Positions 26,378 through 34,352 of a stretch of DNA of 45,972 bases are shown in pieces. The stretch is taken from positions 1 through 45,972 of the forward strand of contig JAIBDO010000003.1 in NCBI GenBank assembly GCA_024686195.1, given 5' to 3'. The notes beneath the pieces are model-generated. The model ran no database searches, was not told where the DNA came from, and worked only from the letters and a program-made list of their open reading frames with translations. Source of the DNA: Gammaproteobacteria bacterium. GTDB lineage: Bacteria > Pseudomonadota > Gammaproteobacteria > GCA-001735895. The position numbers and the translations under genes were made by a program. Position 1 is the stretch's first letter. Each line of letters opens with the position of its first letter.

Positions 26378-27004
26378 ATGGCAAAAGATTCCAGCGAGAT
26401 CCTTGGGCGCGTTAGCAACCTTGAGCAGGATGATAGTTCGCGCGATATTTATGATGACTGGTCGGAGGACTACGACGCTCATTTACAGAGTGAGTTTGGT
26501 TATATCTCTCCGTTTGTCGCCGCCACTGAGCTGGCTCAACGACTGCAGCATCGTGATCTCGAGATCATCGATTTCGGCTGCGGGACTGGACTGGTCGGCG
26601 AGGCCTTGCGTCAGCAGGGGTTTGTCACTATCGACGGAGCGGATATTTCCACCGGTATGTTGGAGCAGGCGCGCGCCAAGCGGGTTTATCGTAATTTGTT
26701 AAGCGCTGACCTTACTGCGCGAATACCACTGGACGATGATTGTTACGGGGCGGGCCTGTGTGTGGGTTCATTAGGTGCGGGTCACGTCGGCGCGCAGCAT
26801 GTGGCGGAAATGTTGCGGCCGATCAGGCGCGACGGTCTGTTCGTGCTGACCATGAATGGTAGCTACTTCGAATCGGGCAACTTCGAGCAAACCTTCTGGC
26901 AAATGCAGGACGATGGCCTGTGGTCAATCCTGAAGCTTGAGGAATTCAACTACATGACGGAGTTGGTGCGCCCCGGTTGGTTGCTGGTTGCCGTCAAGCA
27001 ATGA
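26378..27004 (+). CDS. Class I SAM-dependent methyltransferase
   Basis: 208 aa. Motif I is IIDFGCGTGLVGEALRQQGF, followed by the acidic ribose-binding residue in DGADISTGMLEQAR. The remaining Rossmann-fold strands follow. N-terminal IYDDWSEDYDAHL is common in small-molecule methyltransferases of the UbiE/Williams-Beuren-like group. Substrate unknown. RBS is weak (GAAGAAGAGG about 7 nt before ATG). Confidence 0.85.
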   Translation: MAKDSSEILGRVSNLEQDDSSRDIYDDWSEDYDAHLQSEFGYISPFVAATELAQRLQHRDLEIIDFGCGTGLVGEALRQQGFVTIDGADISTGMLEQARAKRVYRNLLSADLTARIPLDDDCYGAGLCVGSLGAGHVGAQHVAEMLRPIRRDGLFVLTMNGSYFESGNFEQTFWQMQDDGLWSILKLEEFNYMTELVRPGWLLVAVKQ

Positions 27005-27235
27005 ACTGCGGCGCAGGTCAATGAGCCGGATACGATCCGTTCAGTTCGATGCAAGGTAACAGTTAACTTAACCAGCGGCGTGCCATAGTTCAGCTGACTG
27101 TGATCTGTACTCAGTGTCGGCGAGATCAATTCGAGCAAGGTATCAGCATCCTTCCCTGCAGGTGCAGTTTAGAGGGGGCAAGACTCAATGGCACTTGCTT
27201 GAGCTCACCACTATCGTCATAAAATTCCAGGTACG

Positions 27236-27324
27236 ACCAGATAATCGGTAAAAGTTTTCGCAAATGCCTCGGCGGCTACGCCGCCTGCGGTTTACTTCGC
27301 GAAAACTTTTACCGACTATCCGGT
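27236..27324. repeat. 89-bp inverted-repeat element with GC-rich inner hairpin
   Basis: Arms 27236-27261 and 27299-27324 are 26-bp reverse complements with two mismatches. The outer AT-rich arm includes CGGTAAAAGTTTTCGC. The core has GGCGGC-TAC-GCCGCC. It sits in a 450-bp gene-free gap and does not resemble the 20.4/30.4-kb repeat. Confidence 0.8.
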
Positions 27325-27463
27325 CTTAAGCATTATTTGGCATTTTCATTTTGGATGTATTGTGAGAATCCATACTCGCGGGCCTATGTAAGTGTTATTC
27401 GGGTCAAGACTGGAATTTGCAGATAGAATAGCGGGACTTTGATACTGAACGAGATTGAGTGAT

Positions 27464-27682
27464 ATGCGCTGGCGAGAAGGACAGGAAGTCGATCCAAACA
27501 ATCCCTATGCCGAGAGCACCCACATGATGCTGGACATGGCTTACTGGATGTCCATACCCATTGGCCTGGTGTTATTGTGGATGGGCATCAAGGGGCGCGT
27601 GATGTGGCTTAAAGTGTGGAGCGTCGGCCTGATGTTTCTTGGCGTTGGCATTCTGCTAAACGATTATTTCGATCTGCTCTAG
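27464..27682 (+). CDS. Small two-helix membrane protein
   Basis: 72 aa from the ATG at 27464 (or 75 aa from a TTG at 27455). After a polar start (REGQEVDPNNPYAESTHMML) there are two hydrophobic segments, MSIPIGLVLLWMGIKG and WSVGLMFLGVGILLNDYF. No family recognised. Stop is 57 bp from the convergent alpha/beta hydrolase. Confidence 0.6.
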   Translation: MRWREGQEVDPNNPYAESTHMMLDMAYWMSIPIGLVLLWMGIKGRVMWLKVWSVGLMFLGVGILLNDYFDLL

Positions 27683-27738
27683 CCGGCTGTGATGCCTGTC
27701 AATCCCGGCCGACCTCGATCATAGCCCTGTTTTTAGGT

Positions 27739-28554
27739 TCACCTGTCGTCAAGATCGCCCATAAGAAATTTGCTGATGCTCCGGTAAGCCATAGGGTCGT
27801 GGTCGTAAAAGTCGTGGCCACCCTGGAAAAACTGTATGCGGGAATGCTCGATCTGCTGCTGGATGGCTTCAAGGTTTTGCGGCGGTGCGATACCGTCGTA
27901 GGCACCACCGGCGATAAAAACCGGCAGCTTGACCTGGGTCAATCGAGCGCAGGTATCGTGATCGATACGCGCTTCGAGTTGGCGTAAGGCGCCGGTTTCC
28001 CGCCCGGGTTCGTCGGCGCCGGCATTGCGCGCATTGCGCAGCGCCAATATTGCCCGGTACTGATCAGGGTTTTGCTGCTGCCACTGGCTATCGTGACGGC
28101 TGTCATTGATCGCGATCGATAACGAATTCATCTCATCTTCGGGCAAATCAGGCATTTCATGAAAGGGGTAGGAATGTCCACCTGCTCCGCCACTGCTGGT
28201 GCAGCAAAGCACCATACGATCGATACAATCGGCATGACGCAGGGCGAGTTCCTGAGCCACCATGCCGCCAAACGAAATACCCACCACGTGGCAGTGGTCC
28301 CAACCGAGCGCCTTTAATAATTCCGCGGCATCGTCGGCATAGTCTTCCATGGTATAGCGAATATCCGGTCGTCCGCTTTGCCCGAGACCACGCTGGTCAA
28401 AGGCCAGAATCTCAAAGTGATCGGCCAGTGGCGAGTCAAAAATATTCGGTTTATTGCGCAGGTCGGCCCCGGTGCCGCTGATGTAGAGTAAGCGTGGCCC
28501 TTTGCCCGAGGTTTCATAATAAATTTGAATATCGCGTACGCTGATGAAAGGCAT
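27739..28554 (-). CDS. Alpha/beta hydrolase
   Basis: 271 aa from the ATG at 28554 (MPFISVRDIQIYYETSGKGP), the usual beginning of this family; a longer frame to 28611 is less likely. The catalytic triad is Ser94 in VVGISFGGMVAQE, the Asp in GGAYDGIAPP and the His in QGGHDFYDHD. The motif FDQRGLGQSGRP is typical of the 3-oxoadipate enol-lactonase/haloperoxidase-like branch. Substrate unknown; no pathway neighbours. Confidence 0.85.
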   Translation of the reverse strand: MPFISVRDIQIYYETSGKGPRLLYISGTGADLRNKPNIFDSPLADHFEILAFDQRGLGQSGRPDIRYTMEDYADDAAELLKALGWDHCHVVGISFGGMVAQELALRHADCIDRMVLCCTSSGGAGGHSYPFHEMPDLPEDEMNSLSIAINDSRHDSQWQQQNPDQYRAILALRNARNAGADEPGRETGALRQLEARIDHDTCARLTQVKLPVFIAGGAYDGIAPPQNLEAIQQQIEHSRIQFFQGGHDFYDHDPMAYRSISKFLMGDLDDR

Positions 28555-28787
28555 GGCGGTTCTGTTTGGAAAGAGGAGCGTAAGTGTATCGAGAAAATCA
28601 GACGAGTACATGAAATCTCACACGCTTTCCAGCTATCTGCGAACATTGCGGGTATCTATGGCCAGACTGTCAGATGCGTGCTACCAGTTGCATGGGCAGG
28701 GTCAACTGGGTTGACTACTTTGTGTTTCGAACCAATTCACATCAAGGCCCGGAAACTCTTATTCGTCATGCAGATTGTTAGTGTTCT

Positions 28788-28795
28788 GTTATGAT
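28788..28795 (+). promoter_or_regulatory. Possible extended -10 element of dbpA
   Basis: GTTATGAT, preceded by T, gives the extended -10 pattern TG-N-TATGAT. No -35 at normal spacing was found. If real, transcription would start about 10-20 nt before the initiation codon. Confidence 0.25.
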
Positions 28796-28810
28796 GCGCC
28801 ACCCGCAGTA

Positions 28811-30205
28811 ATGAGCCCGGAAATGACAACAAGCGCATTCGCATCACTACCCATCAAGACTGAACTACTCACCAGTATTGCGTCGCTGGGCTACGAGCAG
28901 ATGACGCCGATACAGGCTCAGGCTTTGCCAGTATTACTCAAACGGCAGGATTTACTGGCACAGGCGAAAACCGGCAGTGGTAAAACGGCGGCCTTCGCGA
29001 TCGGCTTGCTTGAAAAACTCGATGTGCAGTCTTATCAGACCCAGGCCCTGGTGTTGTGCCCGACACGCGAACTGGCCGATCAGGTGAGCAAGGAAATCCG
29101 GCAGCTGGCAAAAACGATTGCCAATATCAAGATACTGACACTTTGCGGTGGGCAGCCGATGAGTGGACAACTTGCGTCACTTGAGCGCCACCCGCATGTG
29201 GTTGTCGGCACCCCGGGTCGTATTCTCAAGCACGTGCAAAAGGGCAGTCTGCAATTCGGTGGGCTCGAAACCCTGGTGCTGGACGAAGCAGATCGCATGC
29301 TCGATATGGGATTTCATGAGGACATTATGCTGATCCTCGATTCGATACCTCGCAAGCGCCAAACCCTGCTGTTCTCGGCAACTTATCCCGACGAAATCAG
29401 GGCGGTCAGTGATCTGATTCAACATGAGCCGATAGAGATTCGCATCGAAGCCACGCACGACAACAAAAAGATAAAACAGGTTTTTTATCAGTTCAATAAA
29501 GGTGAGCGAAGTAAAACACTGGTCGCCCTGTTGCAACACTACCGGCCCGAATCCAGCCTGATATTTTGTAACCGTAAACAACAGTGCCAGGAATTGGCGG
29601 ACGATCTATGGCAGCAGGGATTCCACGTGCTGGCTTTGCATGGTGACCTCGAACAATTTGAACGCGATCAGGTGCTGGTGCAATTTTCCAATCAGAGCAG
29701 TTCGATTCTTGTCGCGACTGATGTGGCTGCACGCGGGCTGGATATCAAGGAACTGGCGGCGGTGATCAACTATGACCTGAGCACGGATGCCGAAGCGCAT
29801 ATACATCGGATCGGGCGCACCGGGCGCGCCGGCAACGTGGGCCTTGCACTCAGTCTTTTTCTGCAAAGCGAGCAATGGAGGGTTGATGGCATTGGCAAAT
29901 TCCAGGGCAAGGCCGTTACTATTGAATCCACAAATTCACTAAAAACCCGGGAAAATTTCAAACTGATTCCACCGATGGCAACCTTGTTCATCAACGGCGG
30001 ACGTAAGGACAAGGTGCGCGCCGGCGACATACTCGGTGCCTTGACGGCAAGCCAGAAACTGCAGGGAAAAGACATCGGCAGGATCGATATCTTTGATAAA
30101 ATTTCATACGTGGCAGTCGCGCGACCGCTGGTAAAGCAGGCGTTGAAAATTCTGACCGAAGGCAAGATCAAGGGCCGCAAATTCCGCGTGCGTAAATTGC
30201 GTTAG
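28811..30205 (+). CDS. dbpA: DEAD-box 23S rRNA helicase DbpA
   Basis: 464 aa from 28811; an ATG at 28823 (MTTSAFASLP) matches the known DbpA beginning equally well, and neither has a clear Shine-Dalgarno site. Helicase motifs in order: Q motif (GYEQMTPIQAQALP), I AKTGSGKT, Ia PTRELA, Ib TPGR, II DEAD, III SAT, V VATDVAARGLDI, VI HRIGRTGRAG. The C-terminal region from about residue 390 (MATLFINGGRKDKVRAGDIL) is the DbpA RNA-binding domain that recognises hairpin 92 of 23S rRNA, which separates it from other DEAD proteins. Role: assembly of the 50S subunit. Confidence 0.95.
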   Translation: MSPEMTTSAFASLPIKTELLTSIASLGYEQMTPIQAQALPVLLKRQDLLAQAKTGSGKTAAFAIGLLEKLDVQSYQTQALVLCPTRELADQVSKEIRQLAKTIANIKILTLCGGQPMSGQLASLERHPHVVVGTPGRILKHVQKGSLQFGGLETLVLDEADRMLDMGFHEDIMLILDSIPRKRQTLLFSATYPDEIRAVSDLIQHEPIEIRIEATHDNKKIKQVFYQFNKGERSKTLVALLQHYRPESSLIFCNRKQQCQELADDLWQQGFHVLALHGDLEQFERDQVLVQFSNQSSSILVATDVAARGLDIKELAAVINYDLSTDAEAHIHRIGRTGRAGNVGLALSLFLQSEQWRVDGIGKFQGKAVTIESTNSLKTRENFKLIPPMATLFINGGRKDKVRAGDILGALTASQKLQGKDIGRIDIFDKISYVAVARPLVKQALKILTEGKIKGRKFRVRKLR

Positions 30206-30206
30206 G

Positions 30207-30335
30207 GAGCAGTTTCCTTCCGAGTTCATCATCGACGCGCAGATCAAGCAGCGCGAGATGCTACCTTTTGACGACGAGCCTGACTTCGAGGGAGCCGTAA
30301 AGAGCTTCATTGCCGCGCCGGATTACATATGCTGA
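30207..30335 (+). pseudogene. Relic resembling the N-terminus of an alkyl/aryl-sulfatase
   Basis: A 42-codon frame without start codon, directly behind dbpA, reads EQFPSEFIIDAQ, then MLPFDDEPDFEGAVKSFIAA, before TGA at 30333-30335. The LPFDD-DFE-A-FIAA spacing is the one I know from the N-terminal region of metallo-beta-lactamase-fold alkylsulfatases (SdsA-like). The rest of such a gene is absent, so this is a decayed remnant or a chance resemblance. Confidence 0.4.
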
Positions 30336-30439
30336 TGAGCTTCGATGTCGGATTTGAGTTATTACCCGGTACCGGTGCAAAAGATCTGACCCGAATGGCA
30401 CTTATTTAAGGCGTAAATATCCAGTGAAACCAACAGATT

Positions 30440-30483
30440 CGTCATCCCGGGTCAAGCCGATACGTCGGACCGCCGGGATGACG
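30440..30483. repeat. Dispersed palindromic element, copy 2 (44 bp)
   Basis: CGTCATCCCGG (30440-30450) and CCGGGATGACG (30473-30483) are perfect 11-bp arms. CCGA-TACG-TCGG forms the inner stem-loop. GCCGATACGTC and the trailing GGGCTTAAG (30492-30500) are shared with the element at 20414-20523. It looks like a shorter form of the same family. Confidence 0.8.
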
Positions 30484-30617
30484 ATAGTTTCGGGCTTAAG
30501 CAGGTGCTATTCGGGTAACGCCTCTTAGATACTCGCCCACAGAACAAAAGGGGATATAACTGTGGTCAGCGAGCGGTTTTCGCAGGCCTCGAGTAGAGAG
30601 GTGAAACGTTGTTAATT

Positions 30618-31898
30618 TCAGTAATCAGGGATCGATTCGATAAACTCGCAACGCTCTCTTACTTCTTCCTGCCCATGATCCTGACCGAATCCGGAAACCA
30701 GCATTTTCAGCACCCGACTATCGACTTCATAATCGGAATGAGCCGCCAGGGGATTGGCCACTTCGCTGGTACCCAGCAGGAAACTCCTGACCTGGGCTAC
30801 CTGAATAGTCACGTTGGAAACGGCCGGGCATAATCGAGAGTCCATATAGCGGTTAGCATAATCCGGACTAACGGCATAGCTGAAGAGATCATTTGGATCG
30901 CTAAAAGCCACGATCTGCAGCTTTTCAAAAAACCGATCATTGTATTTATCACCTTCTGCGTTACAAACAGACTTCGTCTGGCCGTGCACTTGCGGTAAGT
31001 CCTGTCCGAGCTGTAACAAGGGCAGCTGATTGGACAGCATGTAAAGATACATGGGTTTGTTTTTAAACCTTTCGATAATGTCCTCATAGCCTGGCCGCTC
31101 CGATGTTAGCCGCATCGACTCCTGCAGGGCATCCAGGCTGATACGGCTACCCAGGCTATGACTAATGATGGCGAAATTACTGTCGTCAAACTCCGACATG
31201 TAGTTTGGATTGCTTTCGCTGCACTGACTTTCCTGATTGTTCGGCAGATTTTCCCAGTTCTCACTTAAGATCCAGCAAATAGCCTGTACCACCGATACTT
31301 GAATCGGCACCCGGTACTTGGTGTTGTACATCAGCGCGTCGGGGACCGTGTTGTTGATGAAGGTTTTCAAGGTGTGGTTGAACGGGGCGCGTTTGACCGA
31401 TGCCTCGGTTGAGTAATCAAAACTCAACAACTGTTTTTCCTGCTCGACGATCGAATCCCAGGTCAGTTCATAAAACAGCATTTCGCGCGAGCTCTCAAGA
31501 TCCATGTAGCGATGAACCCTTAGTACGCCCAGGCCATCCGAGATTGACGGATGGCTCAACGCTATCGTCTTTATCGTTTCATCCATGCTTTCGAAACCAA
31601 ACTCTTCGACCAGTCCATCCTGCAGGCGGCGTGAATAACCGGGAGCATGATTGCCGATCCCGTGTACCATCAATATCTTGAGCTTGTCCGATCCATTTGT
31701 TGCTGCAGTCGGCTCATTTCCAACCTGAACCAGGCCGTCGAGTCCGTCAAACTCGCGACCGCTAATCCAGCACTGACGGGTATCTTCGGTTTCCTGTTCC
31801 AGATAGGCCTGGGTAATGCCTTTCGAGATACTGGTGCAGCCGGATAACAGCACAATGGTCAATACCAGCCAATAGGTGGTTAACTGCTTTGTGGACAT
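30618..31898 (-). CDS. Lipoprotein with alpha/beta-hydrolase features
   Basis: 426 aa with a lipoprotein signal (VLTIVLLSGC, lipid-modified Cys at about residue 21), followed by Thr/Ser rather than Asp, which suggests outer-membrane sorting. HGIGNHAPGYSRR (about residues 80-92) resembles an oxyanion loop, and ISHSLGSRISLDAL contains the nucleophile-elbow Ser (SHSLG, in place of the usual GHSLG). A lipase/esterase-like serine hydrolase of the envelope is therefore predicted; the acid and His of the triad are not certain. It may follow the beta-barrel gene at 32222-33658 in one transcript, although 323 bp separate them. Confidence 0.65.
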   Translation of the reverse strand: MSTKQLTTYWLVLTIVLLSGCTSISKGITQAYLEQETEDTRQCWISGREFDGLDGLVQVGNEPTAATNGSDKLKILMVHGIGNHAPGYSRRLQDGLVEEFGFESMDETIKTIALSHPSISDGLGVLRVHRYMDLESSREMLFYELTWDSIVEQEKQLLSFDYSTEASVKRAPFNHTLKTFINNTVPDALMYNTKYRVPIQVSVVQAICWILSENWENLPNNQESQCSESNPNYMSEFDDSNFAIISHSLGSRISLDALQESMRLTSERPGYEDIIERFKNKPMYLYMLSNQLPLLQLGQDLPQVHGQTKSVCNAEGDKYNDRFFEKLQIVAFSDPNDLFSYAVSPDYANRYMDSRLCPAVSNVTIQVAQVRSFLLGTSEVANPLAAHSDYEVDSRVLKMLVSGFGQDHGQEEVRERCEFIESIPDY

Positions 31899-32221
31899 CT
31901 CTAAATTGCCTCCTGCGAGAATCTACCTGAACTGCTATGCCCCTTCCACCTGGCCAGCTTTTTCAGACTTAAGCGTCGGTTGTAGATTCGACCCTTTTGT
32001 AATTGATTTACCTGTAATCCGTCATCGTTATCCCGTTCCAGATCAGGGTTGTTCAGCAGTGTACCGAAATCATGGATGACGATCACTGCTAAGCATCATT
32101 CACCCCGCAGTGCAGCCTCGGGGAGGCTAAGGTCAGAGTCATTGCGCCGCCCGAGCTTCCATTAACAAGCCTTGGATTCAGGTACATCCGCGCGCATGGG
32201 TTTTGGGTGCATGGAAAGTAT
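31899..32221. other. Gene-free gap with one hairpin
   Basis: AGCCTC-GGG-GAGGCT (32114-32128) can form a 6-bp stem about 95 bp beyond the stop of the beta-barrel gene; no T-run follows on the minus strand. Nothing else was recognised. Confidence 0.35.
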
Positions 32222-33658
32222 TTAAAAATGGTACTGCAAATAAACTGAATTGTAGTTGCTGCCACCCTTGATACGTCCAAACGTTGAATTTGATTCAAAG
32301 ATAGACGATCGATGGTGTACACCGACACCAAAATACAAATTTTTCATTTCCTGATAACTGAAGGCATCCCCCAGGCTGAAATCCAGTGTGACGTCAAGAT
32401 AGTTCATCAGTTTACTCGAGCGATAGCCCTTGCGGTCCATTTCTTTCTGTTCAATATTACTGACATCTTCTATGTATGAAATACCTTCTGCAAAACCCAG
32501 GCGCCAGTGAACCGGTCGGTAGAGATTGTAATAAACCTTAATGCCAAGGACATACTCGTTGGTCGGTTGGCTGTCATAAGAGATCGTGCAGGAGGAGGTG
32601 CCATCACAGGAATTTCCTTTCAGGTCACTGTCCTTGACGGTATTAATGCCCTGTCCAACATCAAGCGTTTGGTTAGAGGATCCTGCATTCTCGTGATAGA
32701 CATAACCTACGGTCATGTAAATATCGATTTCTTCGATTCCAAACAGGCTATCGGCAACAGGATGGCCATAAAATATGGAAGTCAGCTGGTTGTTCTGGCT
32801 ATCACTCTCGGTTTTCCCCTCAAAAATCTCGCCAATGTTCGATGGTGTTGCCCAACCATGGGCAAGTCGGAAATAGGGTTTGGCATCGAGCCGAGAAGAC
32901 TTCTTTTTGGTTTTGTCATTAAAGAAGGCGACGCCCAGATAAGCTTCGCCATACGTCTGATCTTTGATGGTTGGTGAATCATGAGTATCTTCATCCAGCG
33001 CTGTGACCTGGGCGCGCCCCAGCAGGTAAAGGTTGCTGGTGACATGGTAACGAAATTCACTACCGACGGTGAAATCAAAGCCACTGCCAATTTTGTTACC
33101 AAGTTCCTGCGTTGAGTCATCAGGATCTGTGTAGCCATCCAGCCCATAGTAGCGATCGTTGAAATCTGCGCTTTTATAGCGCAAGGAGGCGTAAGGAAAG
33201 AGTTCCCATGAGCCCGATTCCCAGAGGTAACGAGCGCCGAGAGAAGAGTAGTATCGACTATCGTCGTCACTCATCATCTCAAGGCTGGTTTCAAAATTAT
33301 TTTTGAAAAAGTATCTGACTTCTCCGCCAACATCAAACTCGTTGCCCTGTACCCGATTTTGATATTCTTCTGGAATATCCAGGTAACGATAACGACCCAG
33401 GAGACTGAATTGCCAGGGACCTTCGCGATAGAGTTTTGCACCAACGGTCAGTCCGCGAACGAAAAACAAGTCACTGTCATAAAACAGCAGGGGAATGAAA
33501 TCATCGACATGTCCATCCTTTGCCGGATACGGGATATCTGCAATCCTGTAACCAATAGCAATGCCCCAGTTCCCCTCTTCCAGGCTGTCTGCCGAGGCCG
33601 TAAACGCAAGGCTTAAAAAGGCCAGAACGAGGGATAGTTTTAATGTTGGGTGGAAAAT
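32222..33658 (-). CDS. Outer-membrane beta-barrel protein, MipA/OmpV-like N-terminal half, ATT start
   Basis: The longest frame from a usual codon starts with TTG at 33469, in mid-sequence. Reading upstream, the frame continues with the start of a mature barrel (SLEEGNWGIAIGYRIADIPY) and a good signal peptide (FHPTLKLSLVLAFLSLAF, cut after TASA). The only initiation codon that includes it is ATT at 33658-33656, 5 nt after AGGAGAG. This gives 478 aa. The first half has the MipA/OmpV pattern. The second half ends FGVGVHHRSSIF...GGSNYNSVYLQYHF, a His/Ser arrangement reminiscent of PagL lipid A deacylase. A terminal Phe is normal for barrel proteins. Function is unproven. Confidence 0.7.
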   Translation of the reverse strand: MFHPTLKLSLVLAFLSLAFTASADSLEEGNWGIAIGYRIADIPYPAKDGHVDDFIPLLFYDSDLFFVRGLTVGAKLYREGPWQFSLLGRYRYLDIPEEYQNRVQGNEFDVGGEVRYFFKNNFETSLEMMSDDDSRYYSSLGARYLWESGSWELFPYASLRYKSADFNDRYYGLDGYTDPDDSTQELGNKIGSGFDFTVGSEFRYHVTSNLYLLGRAQVTALDEDTHDSPTIKDQTYGEAYLGVAFFNDKTKKKSSRLDAKPYFRLAHGWATPSNIGEIFEGKTESDSQNNQLTSIFYGHPVADSLFGIEEIDIYMTVGYVYHENAGSSNQTLDVGQGINTVKDSDLKGNSCDGTSSCTISYDSQPTNEYVLGIKVYYNLYRPVHWRLGFAEGISYIEDVSNIEQKEMDRKGYRSSKLMNYLDVTLDFSLGDAFSYQEMKNLYFGVGVHHRSSIFESNSTFGRIKGGSNYNSVYLQYHF

Positions 33659-33663
33659 TAAAT

Positions 33664-33670
33664 CTCTCCT
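33664..33670 (-). promoter_or_regulatory. Strong Shine-Dalgarno in front of an ATT codon
   Basis: AGGAGAG on the minus strand is 5 nt from ATT (33658-33656). It is an excellent ribosome site with no ATG, GTG or TTG at the right distance, and it is followed immediately by a signal-peptide coding sequence. Confidence 0.6.
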
Positions 33671-33722
33671 GTATCAGGCGATTATGGACATCATCAGGGC
33701 CAGCACTATTTAGACTGCCAGT

Positions 33723-33977
33723 TTAACAATCGGGGCTCCAATCGCCTGTCTGCCACGCGGCCCACCTGTATGGTGCGAACTTGTCTCCCGTTTGCGCTTC
33801 AGCCAATTCGACTGCCGCTTCGACCATTTCAACACTACTCTCGGGAATGTTCATTGTCGAGGGTATATGACCGCCTGGCACTGCGACTGACATTTTTCTG
33901 AAAAGGTCAGTGCGGATAATCAGAACGCAGGCAGCGAGAATGCTGATTGGAAGAGCGCCCCCCCCCCATGATTTCAC
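33723..33977 (-). CDS. Doubtful 84-aa frame starting at a 10-G tract
   Basis: An ATG at 33977 is followed after seven bases by ten G residues (minus strand; C run 33958-33967 on +). The frame has one hydrophobic segment (ALPISILAACVLII) and then GGHIPSTMNIPESSVEMVEA, which looks protein-like. It could be a small gene, a slippage-prone gene or the end of a decayed one. Not recognised. Confidence 0.25.
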   Translation of the reverse strand: MKSWGGGALPISILAACVLIIRTDLFRKMSVAVPGGHIPSTMNIPESSVEMVEAAVELAEAQTGDKFAPYRWAAWQTGDWSPDC

Positions 33978-34352
33978 TTAATCATCATTACGGTGAACGG
34001 CCCGGCAATCGATCCCGTGGAGTAGGTTACCAGAAGCGAGGTTTAGATATCAATCATCGAGCGTCCCTGTGGTGATCTCGGCATTCGAGGCCTGAACCTG
34101 AAACGACACCGCCATCAGCGGGGAAAGTTCGCCGAGGTTCTCGCGCAGGTCTTGTCATGTCGACAGTGATTGCTGATGATTGCCGGCTCTGACGAGAATG
34201 CGCTACGGGGAGACTGGGGGAGAAATTCTGCTAGCCAGACTTCGATAAAGTCGCCTGAAGCCGTCGAGTAAAGAGCCGCTGTAGTACGACTGTTGTTTCG
34301 CGGATGTGTATCTTCAGGTTGCTTTTATCGAGGTAAATTTCCGCGAATTCTC
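33978..34352. other. Gap with possible coding relics
   Basis: On the minus strand around 34050-34150 a stop-free stretch reads ENLGELSPLMAVSFQVQASN, which looks coding, but it has no start and is interrupted. Nothing else was recognised. Confidence 0.25.

Noticed and set aside
27236-27324. Interpretation of the long inverted repeat as an integron attC site
   Set aside because: No RYYYAAC/GTTRRRY boxes at the ends and no integrase or cassette array.
28791-28811. Six-codon leader peptide whose stop overlaps the dbpA start codon
   Set aside because: It has no ribosome site and overlaps the likely -10 element; probably chance.
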